A DNA stretch of 64,000 nucleotides from Agrypnia vestita (GCA_016648135.1 JADDOH010004034.1:44905-108904); one strand, 5' to 3'; positions 1-10,055 are shown, counted from the stretch's first letter. Notes: a model not told the origin generated them from the letters alone. Program-made: numbers and translations.

Positions 1-295
1 TAATTAAATAACAGGCATTGTAAATGCTCCTCATTTTCAATATCGCTCCACTATTTTATGCCTAAGTAACGAAGGAGACATTTAAAATTTTCAAATAAAT
101 TAGAGCGATGATGAGAATCATTCTATTGAGAAATAGATAGGTACATATGGAGATTTGTATTGTTTATATTTTAGTTACGTAAGGAAACGTTGCGTTAAAG
201 TTGTTTTTCGATTTTTTTCTCTTCCGATACTCTTTTTGACGCTAAGCACATGATTGCTGTGAGACATGCAATGTGTCTCTGTAATGTAGATAAAT
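1..295. other. AT-rich DNA, no feature seen
   Basis: No open frame, repeat arm or RNA motif was recognised here. It directly precedes an LTR-like 3' end, so part of it may be badly decayed upstream LTR sequence, but nothing shows that directly. Confidence 0.5.
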
Positions 296-402
296 AGTAA
301 ATAATAAAATGTCCAGTGATTTAAGTAAATTAATAAAATTTTAACTAATTTCGAGGGTTTTCTTTGCCTCCCACAGCCATAATCCGTGACAGTACTTACG
401 GA
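296..402 (+). mobile_element. LTR 3'-end relic (TGACA-ending LTR family)
   Basis: The block carries the shared 3' signature of an LTR family seen several times in this window: a GTCCAGTG word, an AT-rich spacer, then a CTCCCACAGCCA-like word and a terminal GTGACA. Similar ends occur near 18.8, 22.86, 24.06, 46.92 and (reverse) 63.47 kb. Only the last ~100 bp is recognisable, with no internal coding region next to it. It is a truncated solo-LTR relic. Confidence 0.55.
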
Positions 403-737
403 ATTTTTATTATCTAAAATATTCTTGCTAAGACATTTTAGAAATCTTTCGTCTTAGACAAATTGTGTTAAAAGCAACACTGCGGAAATTATTATTACGC
501 GTGTGTGAGAAGCTGGAAAATGAATTGAATTTTAACACAAAGGGAGTAAACAGGGATGGCTCCGTGGGAGGGACATTACCGTGAAATAAGAGACAATAAA
601 TTAAACGGCAACGCTGTTGCAAAACTTGCGCATTAGCAGGTACGTAAAAGTAATACTATAAATTAACACTGACTAAATTAAAAATTAGATGCTATACAAA
701 TTATATTATCATATTTATAAATCAAAGAATGTTCATA
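403..737. other. Unassigned AT-rich spacer
   Basis: Short open frames exist on the minus strand but show no recognisable domain or compositional bias. Nothing else seen. Confidence 0.5.
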
Positions 738-1039
738 ATCAAGATATGTTATAGATGTCTCATGGAGACAAAGCTATTTTTTATATGGGAAAGTAAGTAT
801 GGAAGTCTATTTTTTTTAGGTGTTTATAGGGTTTACGATCTATCGTACGACTGACTTCAGTGATCGTTTTACACAATGTAACGTTCACAAGAATAGAATT
901 GGTGAACATAACATTGTGTAAAGTGATCACGTACGATAGGTCGTAAGCCCTATAAACACCCAAAAAATATACATCCATACGTACTTCCCCATATAGAAAA
1001 TAGCTTCGTCTCTATGAGACATCTATAATACATCTTGAT
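738..1039. mobile_element. Palindromic (hairpin) MITE, family H1
   Basis: Two arms of about 145 bp are near-perfect reverse complements around a centre near position 889. The outer arm begins ATCAAGAT and includes GATGTCTCAT, and the inner arm includes GTGTTTATAGGG. TA lies immediately outside both ends (736-737 and 1040-1041), as for Tc1/mariner-type MITEs. However, relatives near 33.5 and 47.6 kb share sequence for another ~90 bp beyond the right end (GATCCCTGGGG-like), so the TA-defined boundary may be internal to a larger element. No coding capacity. Confidence 0.8.
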
Positions 1040-3377
1040 TAATGATGTTCCCTGGGGATAAAATCCAATATTATGTCTTTGATAAATTTTGTTAACAAAT
1101 TAAATATTTATACTGTCTTTATCTGTATTTTACTATGCTGCCTGCTATCATCTTGATGAAAGAAATGTATTTTCAGAAACCGATTGGTTTTATTAAGTAA
1201 ACTCGATCGGCTATAAACAAAGTTATTTATAAATTTGATAAGATGAATCAAAGGGTGTTAGATTTTATATAATACGTTTAATTTTATGTATATACAACTC
1301 GAAGAAGTTAACGCACAATTGGAATCCCTCGTAATGTCACTATGGAACAAAACCAATATGAGAAAGTAATATTTATTTATGTATCTGTCAATATTTTCAA
1401 TATTTTATTAGGTATTTTATATCTTTACACTTCCTATTTAATATTCTTTTTTAAATTAATACATAGAAACAAATATTTAAAGTGAAAAAAACATATAGTA
1501 TATATTATATATAATAAATACAAGTAAAGTTCGAATAAACATATTTATAAATTTCAGAGATTTAATGCAAAACCTTACTTAATTGTTGCACACACAATAT
1601 AAATTTCCAGATACCCTGGAAATATTAGAACCTCGTCAATAACCGTTCAATATCTTTGTTTGTCTATGATTCGGTTTTGATCCTGTTTCCAAACATAATA
1701 AAAATATATTTTTCTATCCACAATTTTGTAGAGATTAAATATAAATTTAATAAAAGTCTATGTCTCGGATAGAGAATCAATGTAGGAAGCTTCTCGAAGT
1801 AGCCATGACCCTTTCGTGGATTGTAGAGCCAACAATGATGATTTAAAAAAATAAAATATTAATCACAAACATATTTATTTATGCCCATTAGGTATAGGCT
1901 TTTATATAAAGAATATAATATAAATTTCAAAAAGCACATACATTAAACAATATCTGTATAGCACCAAAACATGAGTATAAAAATTAAAAATATAAAGTAC
2001 AGAGCAGCAATGTGTATGAAAAATATACATTACCCACCATTACATGTATATATTAACAGTTGAAGTCAGTAACGAAGCAGTATTGCCTCTTTAAGTGTAA
2101 ACTTTACTTTCTCCAGACTGTCGACGAAAATATCAACCATACCACCAAATTCATTACCAGTCCCCAATATTCTGTGTATCACAGAATTTGATTGATAATT
2201 AGTATTGCAATTGTGGCAATGTATGCAATACGATACGATTTGGTTAATGTAAATATACAATATTTTCAGTTATTATGGCAACACATCTACATTTAATATC
2301 ATTCTGTTCTTTAACAGCGAATTATATTAAAATATAAATATATGTAAATTAATTAAGCCACAATTAATCAACCCGTCAGAGAACCCATTAGCGAACCCGT
2401 CATAGAGAATATAAAAACATTAGTAACACAAAGGTGTAATTAAAACAAATTAAAAAGTTGCACAAAAAAAACTATGTATCATAATTACCACCGGTACTTT
2501 TTCTTACCGGGAAAACGAGTACCGTATAACTGAAATACAAGGAACATATAAAAAATCGGTAATAAAGAAAATTGTTAATACCGTTTAATAGTTAACTCAT
2601 CGTCAAAAGGAAATTTTAGATCAACGTGACTATGTTTTGAAAAGAGTTTTTGAGAACAGTTAGAAAAATTTTGTTTTGAAAGAGAAATTATCAGACAACA
2701 AAAAAATCGCAGTTAAACATTAGGTTTATTTATCTTTTTTTAATTTTCAATTTTTTTATTTATTTATTATTTTATTTATTAAATAAAAATTTTCAATTTT
2801 ATTTAAATACCTGTGTCGTATGTAAGAAAATTAATTGCTATAATAAATATATATGGCTTGAGTAGATATACATATCTTATTTATTTAAAGGAAAAATTGT
2901 ATCACGTTCCACAGAAAAATATATTTTTCTTTATGAGCTGTCAATTTATAAACATTTGTTTTTTTAATTTTTCTCGAATTGCAAAATAATGTCTATATTT
3001 ATTAGTGTCAATACTTGGTTCTATGATGAAATATCGGAAAAATATTTATTTTTCCAATTCTTTAAAGTCTACGAATACTCTGATTATTCAACTTTCGGCT
3101 AGACCATCCATTTTACTACTGCTAAGTGCAACGGCGCTAATAGCTTTGAAAAATTTTCTTACTTTCTTATTGTACTAAAAGTGTTTTATATTAATACATG
3201 AAACGTAAGTGTTTTATATTAATACATGAAACAGAAGGAAGTAAAAATTTAACAAACATTTTAAACCCTCTTAAATATTATGTACTGTAAGTACTGTAAT
3301 TTAAACAAGTAAATAAAAAAATTGAAGACTTTCTTTTATACGCTTTTTTGCATACATTCCTAATCGATTTTTAAATA
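1040..3377. other. AT-rich spacer with extended H1 homology and a small tandem duplication
   Basis: The first ~95 bases resemble the sequence right of H1 relatives near 33.7 and 47.75 kb. A 27-bp unit containing GTGTTTTATATTAATACATG is duplicated in tandem at about 3179-3232. The rest is AT-rich with no recognised gene, RNA or repeat arm. Confidence 0.55.
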
Positions 3378-4661
3378 TTAGGTCCTTACATATGAAATTG
3401 GCGTTTTGCCGTACTGGCAAATTTAATCTCAAATATCTTCTCTTTGGTTAGGAATTCCAAATCCAAATTTATACAGCTATTTACTCATGTATTTGTGTTT
3501 TGAAAATTATAATTCATTTGTTTTTTCCTCAATTGTTTTTTTCTTTGCGTCACTCAGTTTACAAAATGAAAAACTTGAAATATCGCGTTATTTACGAGTA
3601 CGAGTTCCACCGTGGCACCAGTGCTGCAGAAACGGCTCGAAGGATTAATGATGTGTATGGCGACGGTGCCGCAAAAGAAAACACAGTGCGTTTTTGGTTC
3701 CAACGTTTTCGTTCTGAAAATTTCGACCTGCAGAACAAGCCCCGTGGACGGCCGGAGACCAAAGTTGATAATGAAGAATTGAAGGCTATTTGGAAGCGGA
3801 TCCATCGCAAACCACATCCGAGTTAGCTGCAGGCTGCGGTGTTAGTGATAAAACTGTTTTAATCCACTTGAAGCAAATTGGTAAGGTGAAAAGCTTGAAA
3901 GGTGGGTACCTCACGAATTGAGTGAAGCAAATCAACAAACGCGCGTTGACTGCTGCGTTGCATTACTCAACCGGCACAATAATGAAGGGATTTTAAATCG
4001 AATCATTACCTGTGATGAAAAGTGGATCCTGTACGATAATCGGAAGCGCTCATCGCAATGGCTGAACCCTGCCGAACCAGCCAAACCATGCCCCAAGCGA
4101 AAATTGACTCCAAAAAAGTTACTTGTGAGCGTTTGGTGGACTAGTGCTGGTGTCGTTCACTACAGCTTTCTTAAATCTGGCCAGACGATTACGGCAGATG
4201 TCTATTGTCAGCAACTGCAAACCATGATGGAAAAGCTAGCTGCTAAACAACCGAGGCTGGTTAATCGCTCTAGGCCACTGGTGCTTCATGATAACGCTAG
4301 ACCACACACTGCACAACAGACGGCTACCAAATTAGAGGAGCTTCAATTGGAATGTCTAAGACATCCACCGTACTCTCCGGACCTTGCCCCAACAGATTAC
4401 CATTTTTTTCGAAATTTGGATAACTTCTTGCAAAGGAAAAAATTCAACTCCGATGGGGCAGTCCAAACCGCCTTCAAAGATTTTATTGATTCCCGTCCGA
4501 ATGGTTTTTTTAGTAAAAGGATCGATGAACTACCTATGAGATGGCAAAAGTGCATAGATAGCAATGGTACATACATTGATTAAATAAATATATTATAATA
4601 AAAAAAAATCGACTTTATGTTCCTCCCATACTAATCGTCAATTTCATATGTAAGGACCTAA
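3378..4661 (+). mobile_element. mariner transposon, copy 1
   Basis: A 1,284-bp element with inverted terminal repeats starting TTAGGTCCTTACATATGAA; the ~26-bp ends differ at one position. It is flanked by TA duplications at 3376-3377 and 4662-4663, the mariner target-site signature. It encodes a single mariner-type transposase frame, now broken by two 1-bp losses. It is about 97% identical by eye to the copy at 8265-9377, so the two probably derive from one amplification. Confidence 0.96.
3566..4583 (+). pseudogene. mariner transposase (D,D34D), frameshifted
   Basis: Transposase of the mariner family, which would cut and paste the element by binding its terminal repeats. The chosen start is the ATG beginning MKNLKYRV. 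The N-terminal part contains helix-turn-helix sequence (SAAETARRINDVYG). The middle has the mariner signature WVPHEL, reached through shifted frames. The C-terminal part keeps the catalytic motifs TCDEKW, LHDNARPH and YSPDLAPTDYHFF, with 34 residues between the second and third Asp. Relative to copy 2, one base is missing near 3789 and one A in the A-run near 3889, so no continuous protein can be made although all three catalytic Asp codons survive. Known: D,D34D defines mariner. Subfamily was not resolved. Confidence 0.93.
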
Positions 4662-5043
4662 TATTATCCACTCATGCAGTATCCAAATATCAAACCTGTT
4701 GTTTTAATTAATTTTTTTAGTGCATTTTCTTCAGCTGGTTTTGCGTCTCTTGCTTGTGAGTGACGTGATTATTAATTTAATGTGAGTAACGTGATTATAA
4801 TTTTAATCGAAATAATGATCAAATCATGTCGATTTAATAATGTATAGTCACCCACTTTACGTAAATGTTTAATGTTTCAGAACTCTAGCTAGTCGAAATG
4901 TTGGTGAAAAATCAATTACAAGATTCCACCACATACAAAACACAATGAGAGTAAAATAATACCATGAAAAAAGAGAAATATCGTGGTGTCGCCCTTTTCT
5001 AGAGTAAGTAAAATTATCTATAATACACTTAATATACGTAATA
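4662..5043. other. Spacer between mariner copy 1 and LTR element
   Basis: AT-rich sequence with a short imperfect duplication (GAGTGACGTGATTAT-like) at about 4757-4800. No gene recognised. Confidence 0.5.
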
Positions 5044-5047
5044 TTAT
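5044..5047. repeat. Target-site duplication TTAT (left)
   Basis: TTAT directly precedes the left LTR and is repeated at 7126-7129 directly after the right LTR. A 4-bp duplication fits Ty3/gypsy-type integration. Confidence 0.85.
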
Positions 5048-5353
5048 TGTTACGTGGCGTGGCTCGCTCGAAAAATGAAATGGCACAACTCATAAAATAA
5101 ATCTTTTATTATCGCTTATACATTATCTCTGACATTTTACAATCGCTCACAATGCAATACTACTCTATTTTTTATTCAAACACAAAAGAACAGCTCTCTT
5201 TTGTTTTTCTACTTGGGTAAGAACCCTTCCATTTCTTCGCTATTTATAAATCATGTTAGTTCTTATTTCAACCACTGGGCATACCGGCCTGCCGTTCTGC
5301 GCATGTAACACTTTTCTATGGAACTGTCAAATGTCAACAAACAGCTCGTTACA
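5048..5353 (-). repeat. Downstream LTR (3' LTR in element orientation)
   Basis: 306 bp, reading TGTAACGAGCTG to CCACGTAACA on the minus strand. It contains AATAAA at 5171-5176 (minus), about 65-70 nt downstream of the TATA box at 5240-5248, the order expected for an LTR poly(A) signal. Confidence 0.93.
5171..5176 (-). terminator. AATAAA polyadenylation signal in the 3' LTR
   Basis: Minus-strand AATAAA inside the downstream LTR, positioned to process the element's transcript. The same hexamer is at 6943-6948 in the upstream LTR. Confidence 0.6.
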
Positions 5354-5356
5354 CAG

Positions 5357-5368
5357 CCTCCCTCTCTC
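5357..5368 (-). promoter_or_regulatory. Polypurine tract
   Basis: Minus-strand GAGAGAGGGAGG, three bases from the downstream LTR. In LTR retrotransposons a purine run here primes plus-strand DNA synthesis. The 3-nt gap to the LTR is slightly unusual. Confidence 0.65.
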
Positions 5369-5578
5369 AATACTGTTCGTCCCGAACAGGATCATTGTTG
5401 TCCCCATGAGATCTCCAAATTCCCATGCTGCCACACTCCAATACACGAGCGCGTGTTCTCACATCTATCTCAATCGTCATTGATTCATTTTCTTTTCAGC
5501 TTATCGCGTGCTTCAATTCGCTTCTTCGTTGCACGGAACCTCTCTGCTTCCTCGAACATTTCTTTTTTTTTTAAATCC

Positions 5579-6775
5579 TCAGCAAAAATGATTAGCAATC
5601 CAGATCGATACTTGGAAGTTCCATCCACCTGGGTCAAAGACGAGCACACTACGCTTGCCCTTTGAATTTGTGTTGAACTCGTAAGCCCGCGCCGCCACAG
5701 TGAGCTCATTGATGATCTGCAGCACGTTGAGCTTGACTGTCCTGACCACATTCCTGATAGCTTGTTGCTGAGAGTCACTGAAGTAATCTGTCTTAGCCAG
5801 AACTGCTTCCTTCACACTCTGGTCCACGTATGCTTCGGTCGTCTGTTCGATCTCGTCCAACACCATAGGACTAATTTCATCGGGAGAGATTTTCTTGTTC
5901 TCCCCTTTGTACCCTACTTGCACCATGGGCTTGTCCTCCACGGTGACTACGCAGAAGGGCAAGGGCTCCATGTCCTCCTGTATCTTGAGATCGGTGAACT
6001 CGCGCTGCTCGGCGTCGAACACAGTATTGCTGAGGTCCATCGCAAACTGGTCCTCGGCCACATTTTCCATCGTCACCTGGTCCTCAGCCGCATTTTCCGT
6101 CGTCACCTGGTCCTCGGCCGCATTTTCCACCGCCACCTGGTCCTCGGCTGCATTTTCCATCGCCACCTGGTCCTCGGCCACATGTTCCATCGGCCTCTCA
6201 CTATCGACGAAGGTCATTTCTGCAGGTGTTGTCCCATTTCCTTGGTCATTCCTAATGTTTGAGGGCGCCGCCGTTTCGTACTGCCTGTGGTTGCTATCCT
6301 GTAAACATCGTTCGTCGAATGTAGAAGGCTTTTTCCCTGTCGACCCCGTAGCATTCTCTACTTGAACCTTCTGGCAATTTCTTATTTCATCCCGAAGTTT
6401 CTCGATTTCATGTTGTGTCTTTTCAGCGTCACGTTTTACGTCTTGTCGAAGATCCTTGATATCTTCTTGAAGATTATTGACATCCAGTTTTGTGATCTGC
6501 AATTCTTTTTGTTGCTTGTCAACACTTTCCCTAAGCTCCTTGATGCTTCCTAATTTGACATCCAACAACATTCCCAATTTTCGCTGCTGTTCCTCTTTGT
6601 CTTCTTGGCGTTTCCGCTCCTGTTCTTCCTTGTCGTCTTGGCGTTTCCGCTCCTGTTCTTCCTTGTCTTCTTGGCGTTTCCGCTCCAGTTCTTCCAGCAT
6701 CTTCATTATCATATCGCATTCCGCATCCGAAAATTCCTCCATGGTTGCCATTTCTTCCTGTGCCACGATCTTCAC
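5579..6775 (-). CDS. Gag-like coiled-coil protein of LTR element (398 aa)
   Basis: The single long frame of the LTR element, starting at the ATG of MKIVAQEEM and lying 45 nt from the upstream LTR. Residues ~25-65 contain three ERKRQEDKEEQ-type 11-residue repeats (33-bp units). Residues ~65-140 are charged and heptad-like, predicting a coiled coil. Residues ~205-260 hold about five copies of a 10-residue acidic repeat of the form EDQVAMENAA (30-bp units). The C-terminal ~130 residues look globular and end SVLVFDPGGWNF... There is no zinc knuckle, protease or polymerase motif. By position it should be Gag, assembling virus-like particles, but I do not recognise a capsid signature, so that role is inferred. 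The overlapping +1 frame at 5485-5640 is Lys/Glu-rich and could be a former continuation. Confidence 0.8.
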   Translation of the reverse strand: MKIVAQEEMATMEEFSDAECDMIMKMLEELERKRQEDKEEQERKRQDDKEEQERKRQEDKEEQQRKLGMLLDVKLGSIKELRESVDKQQKELQITKLDVNNLQEDIKDLRQDVKRDAEKTQHEIEKLRDEIRNCQKVQVENATGSTGKKPSTFDERCLQDSNHRQYETAAPSNIRNDQGNGTTPAEMTFVDSERPMEHVAEDQVAMENAAEDQVAVENAAEDQVTTENAAEDQVTMENVAEDQFAMDLSNTVFDAEQREFTDLKIQEDMEPLPFCVVTVEDKPMVQVGYKGENKKISPDEISPMVLDEIEQTTEAYVDQSVKEAVLAKTDYFSDSQQQAIRNVVRTVKLNVLQIINELTVAARAYEFNTNSKGKRSVLVFDPGGWNFQVSIWIANHFC

Positions 6776-6797
6776 GTTGATTTCTTAAAAATCTCCC

Positions 6798-6817
6798 GAA
6801 TCCCGCTTCTGACGCCA
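6798..6817 (-). promoter_or_regulatory. Primer-binding site
   Basis: Minus-strand TGGCGTCAGAAGCGGGATTC begins two bases after the upstream LTR. TGG matches the CCA end of a tRNA, and the rest resembles the TGGTGTCAGAAGTGGGATT type often assigned to tRNA-Leu. The tRNA identity is inferred from memory of that type. Confidence 0.75.
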
Positions 6818-6819
6818 GT

Positions 6820-7125
6820 TGTTACGTGGCGTGGCTCGCTCGAAAAATGAAATGGCACAACTCATAAAATAAATCTTTTATTATCGCTTATACATTATCT
6901 CTGACATTTTACAATCGCTCACAATGCAATACTACTCTATTTTTTATTCAAACACAAAAGAACAGCTCTCTTTTGTTTTTCTACTTGGGTAAGAACCCTT
7001 CCATTTCTTCGCTATTTATAAATCATGTTAGTTCTTATTTCAACCACTGGGCATACCGGCCTGCCGTTCTGCGCATGTAACACTTTTCTATGGAACTGTC
7101 AAATGTCAACGAACAGCTCGTTACA
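6820..7125 (-). repeat. Upstream LTR (5' LTR in element orientation) with promoter
   Basis: 306 bp, identical to the other LTR except one base near 7111. Minus-strand TATAAATAG lies at 7012-7020, so transcription would start around 6980-6990 and run through the gag-like frame. AATAAA lies downstream at 6943-6948. Confidence 0.93.
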
Positions 7126-7129
7126 TTAT
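7126..7129. repeat. Target-site duplication TTAT (right)
   Basis: Matches 5044-5047. Confidence 0.85.
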
Positions 7130-8264
7130 TATACGCTTAATTCATGTTTTACATGAATTGAAAATGAAGTTTATAAAATCCTTGGATTTCTCTAAGATTT
7201 ATTAAAAATTTCAATGATATTTCCTCAATAAAAATTATTGTGCACTTGTCAGGAGTATCATTGAATATAATTTACTCGTATGGTGTCTTTTTTATGATAT
7301 TCATATAAAAACCATTGAACATGTCCAACATAATTTAATTCTTTGAAATGATTATCATAATTTAATTCATCACATATTTCGAGGAAACTTCACTGGTCAT
7401 GCTAAATGAATATTTTTTCGATATTATATATTTTTTTATTACATTGTACTGTATGCTTCCCAAAAAAATAAAAAAATAAAGGCTTACATTATATTATTTT
7501 TAGATTGAACATTCCGACTGAATATAATGAGTTTAATTTATTATTAAACAGGCGAAAAATATCCGACATAATTTTTCTCTCCATAATATTAAATAACGTA
7601 GCTGAAATAGCCATGCACTCTGAATGATTAATATACAGGCGCCCACTAGAAACACAAGAGCTACTGCACCATGTTAATGTTTCAATAATATTACCAATGC
7701 GGAACATATCGCCATTCTGCAGAATTTAGAGACCTGTGTTATTTATTTTATATTTATTTATACAGTACATGCATACGAACGTTTTAGTTTACAAAAGCAT
7801 AATTACCAAATTATGTACCAATAGCATGCACCAAACAATGTGGAAAAAATATTTCAAGTTAATTAATAATTCGTATAAAAAAAATATATAGCAACGTGAA
7901 AGTAGGTACTCCTTATTAAATAGTACATGATTTTAAACGATTTTTGTCGTGAAGGGGTCTCAAATCTAAAAAATTTAAATACCCCGTAATTTTACGTAAA
8001 AATATTTTGCAATACTATTTTTCTTATAAATATACCTACCATTTTATAGCAAATTATTTAAACAGAAACCGTTGATCATAAACAACGTTATTTATATAAT
8101 CCACGTGGGTGGGTGGTGGATGGTGTGTGTTTGTGAATGTGTTGGTATGTGTGATATAATTTTAACTCTGTTTTTGTAATTATTTAAATATTGGCATCTT
8201 TTTAATTCTATGACGGTGATTTTTTGTTATTTTATGTTGTTGCTAGCGATCCTTATCACTAATA
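7130..8264. other. AT-rich spacer with GT-rich patch
   Basis: No gene recognised. A GT/GTGGGTG-rich, purine-skewed simple-sequence patch lies at about 8103-8155. Confidence 0.5.
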
Positions 8265-9377
8265 TTAGGTCCTTACATATGAAATTGGCGTTTTGCCGTA
8301 CTGGCAAATTTGATCTCAAATATCTTCTCTTTGGTTAGGAATTCCAAATCCAAATTTACACAGCTATTTACTCATGTATTTGTGTTTTGAAAATTATAAT
8401 TCATTTGTTTATTCCTCAATTGTTTTTTTCTTTGCGTAACTCAGTTTACAAAATGAAAAACTTGAAATATCGCGTTATTTACGAGTACGAGTTCCACCGT
8501 GGCACCAGTGCTGCAGAAACGGCTCGAAGGATTAATGATGTGTATGGCGACGGTGCCGCAAAAGAAAACACAGTGCGTTTTTGGTTTCAACGTTTTCGTT
8601 CTGGAAATTTCGACCTGCAGAACAAGCCCCGTGGACGGCCGGAGACCAAAGTTGATAATGAAGAATTGAAGGCTATTGTGGAAACGGATCCATCGCAAAC
8701 CACATCCGAGGTAGCTGCAGGCTGCGGTGTTAGTGATAAAACTGTTTTAATCCACTTGAAGCAAATTGGTAAGGTGAAAAAGCTTGAAAGGTGGGTACCT
8801 CACGAATTGAGTGAAGCAAATCAACAAACGCGCGTTGACTGCTGCTTTGCATTACTCAACCAGCACAATAATGAAGGGATTTTAAATCTTAAATCTGGCC
8901 ATATGATTACGGCAGATGTCTATTGTCAGCAACTGCAAACCATGATGGAAAAGCTAGCTGCTAAACAACCGAGGCTGGTTAATCGCTCTAGGCCACTGCT
9001 GCTTCATGATAACGCTAGACCACACACTGCACAACAGACGGCTACCAATTAGAGGAGCTTCAATTGGAATGTCTAAGACATCCACCGTACTCTCCGGACC
9101 TTGCCCCAACAGATTACCATTTTTTTCGAAATTTGGATAACTTCTTGCAAAGGAAAAAATTCAACTCTGATGGGGCAGTCCAAACCGCCTTCAAAGATTT
9201 TATTGATTCCCGTCCGAATGGTTTTTTTAGTAAAGGGATCGATGAACTACCTATGAGATGGCAAAAGTGCATAGATAGCAATGGTACATACTTTGATTAA
9301 ATAAATATATTATAATAAAAAAAATCGGCTTTATGTTCCTCCCATACTAAACGCCAATTTCATATGTAAGGACCTAA
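8265..9377 (+). mobile_element. mariner transposon, copy 2 (internally deleted)
   Basis: 1,113 bp with the same TTAGGTCCTTACATATGAA terminal repeats as copy 1 and TA duplications at 8263-8264 and 9378-9379. Relative to copy 1 it lacks 171 bp (copy-1 coordinates ~4000-4170), and a TTAAATC-like microhomology sits at the junction. The right end lies against another transposon whose TA starts at the next base. Confidence 0.96.
8453..9300 (+). pseudogene. mariner transposase, internal deletion plus frameshift
   Basis: Same transposase as copy 1, starting MKNLKYRV. The N-terminal DNA-binding half is intact here, including the stretch frameshifted in copy 1 (KAIVETDPSQTTSE) and WVPHELSEANQQTRVDC. 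The 171-bp deletion is in frame (57 codons) and removes the CDEKW block with the first catalytic Asp. A 1-bp loss in an A-run near 9049 then causes a stop, and the frame resumes at 9064 with the PPYSPDLAPTDYHFF block. The product would be a catalytically dead, truncated DNA-binding protein. If translated it could in principle bind the terminal repeats and compete with active transposase; that is inference. Confidence 0.93.
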
Positions 9378-9381
9378 TATA

Positions 9382-9761
9382 TCGACTGCCCCAACGAATG
9401 AGGCAGTAACTTAAATAAATCGATTTTTCAGGGGGACACTTTTAAGTTTCGAACCGGATTTCTAATTCTTTTTTAATCTTCTTAATAATTTTTTTGTGTG
9501 TGTAGGTAATATTTTAGACGATCTTACTAGTAATTGAGATGTTTTATTATAATTTACATTCCTACCTACTTCGATATTACATGGAAAAAAATGGTTAACT
9601 GATTTACTAGTTTTGTAAAATTCATATTTTTATCTGTTAAATATTGCATTTGAGATACTGCTGTTTTTGCTGTAGGTAGGCAATCACGCCTAAACCTAAA
9701 AATGGTACTAACTCAAATACCTAAAATATTGAGTTACTGCCTCGTTCGTTGGGGCAGTCGA
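9382..9761. mobile_element. TA-flanked MITE, 380 bp
   Basis: Inverted ends of about 30 bp beginning TCGACTGCCCCAACGAA and continuing through GAGGCAGTAACT, with one or two mismatches. TA lies outside both ends (9380-9381 and 9762-9763). The interior is AT-rich and non-coding. End structure and TA duplication suggest a Tc1/mariner-mobilised MITE, but the ends do not match the neighbouring mariner. Confidence 0.85.
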
Positions 9762-10055
9762 TATGTACACATTCAAAAGACAAATCTACTTATCTTGTAA
9801 TTTATAATTTTCCAATATGTGATCTATTATTTGTTGTATTTATCTTGTAAAATTTTTCTCATTTTTTAATAACCTTCTTCATTTGTAACTATAACAGCGT
9901 ATATTATTAATAAATAAATAAATATGTAGGTACTACGAATTTTATTATAAAAGGCTTTACCGTAAATATATCTTTCTCAAATATATCATAAAAATCTCGA
10001 AACAACCGCTTAAAAATTGCGCAATAAATTGTGAAAATAAAAGTAAAGCCTCCGT
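9762..10055. other. AT-rich spacer
   Basis: Nothing recognised. Confidence 0.5.

Larger units (their letters stand above)
5048..7125 (-). mobile_element. Short gag-only LTR retrotransposon, young insertion
   Basis: A 2,078-bp element on the minus strand. Two 306-bp LTRs (5048-5353 and 6820-7125) begin TG and end CA and differ at one position (A/G near their outer ends). A candidate primer-binding site lies 2 nt inside the upstream LTR and a purine tract lies 3 nt from the downstream LTR. The internal region (1,466 bp) holds one 398-codon frame and no protease, reverse transcriptase, RNase H or integrase. It is non-autonomous (TRIM/gag-only type) and would depend on a partner element. Near-identical LTRs, an open frame and an exact 4-bp duplication indicate recent insertion. 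Confidence 0.93.

Noticed and set aside
5762..6365. Long plus-strand frames opposite the gag-like gene
   Set aside because: They mirror the repetitive minus-strand coding sequence (Phe/His/Leu-rich translations of the repeats) and have no independent support.
5048..7125. Endogenous retrovirus with env
   Set aside because: Internal region is only 1,466 bp with one gag-like frame; no polymerase or envelope sequence.
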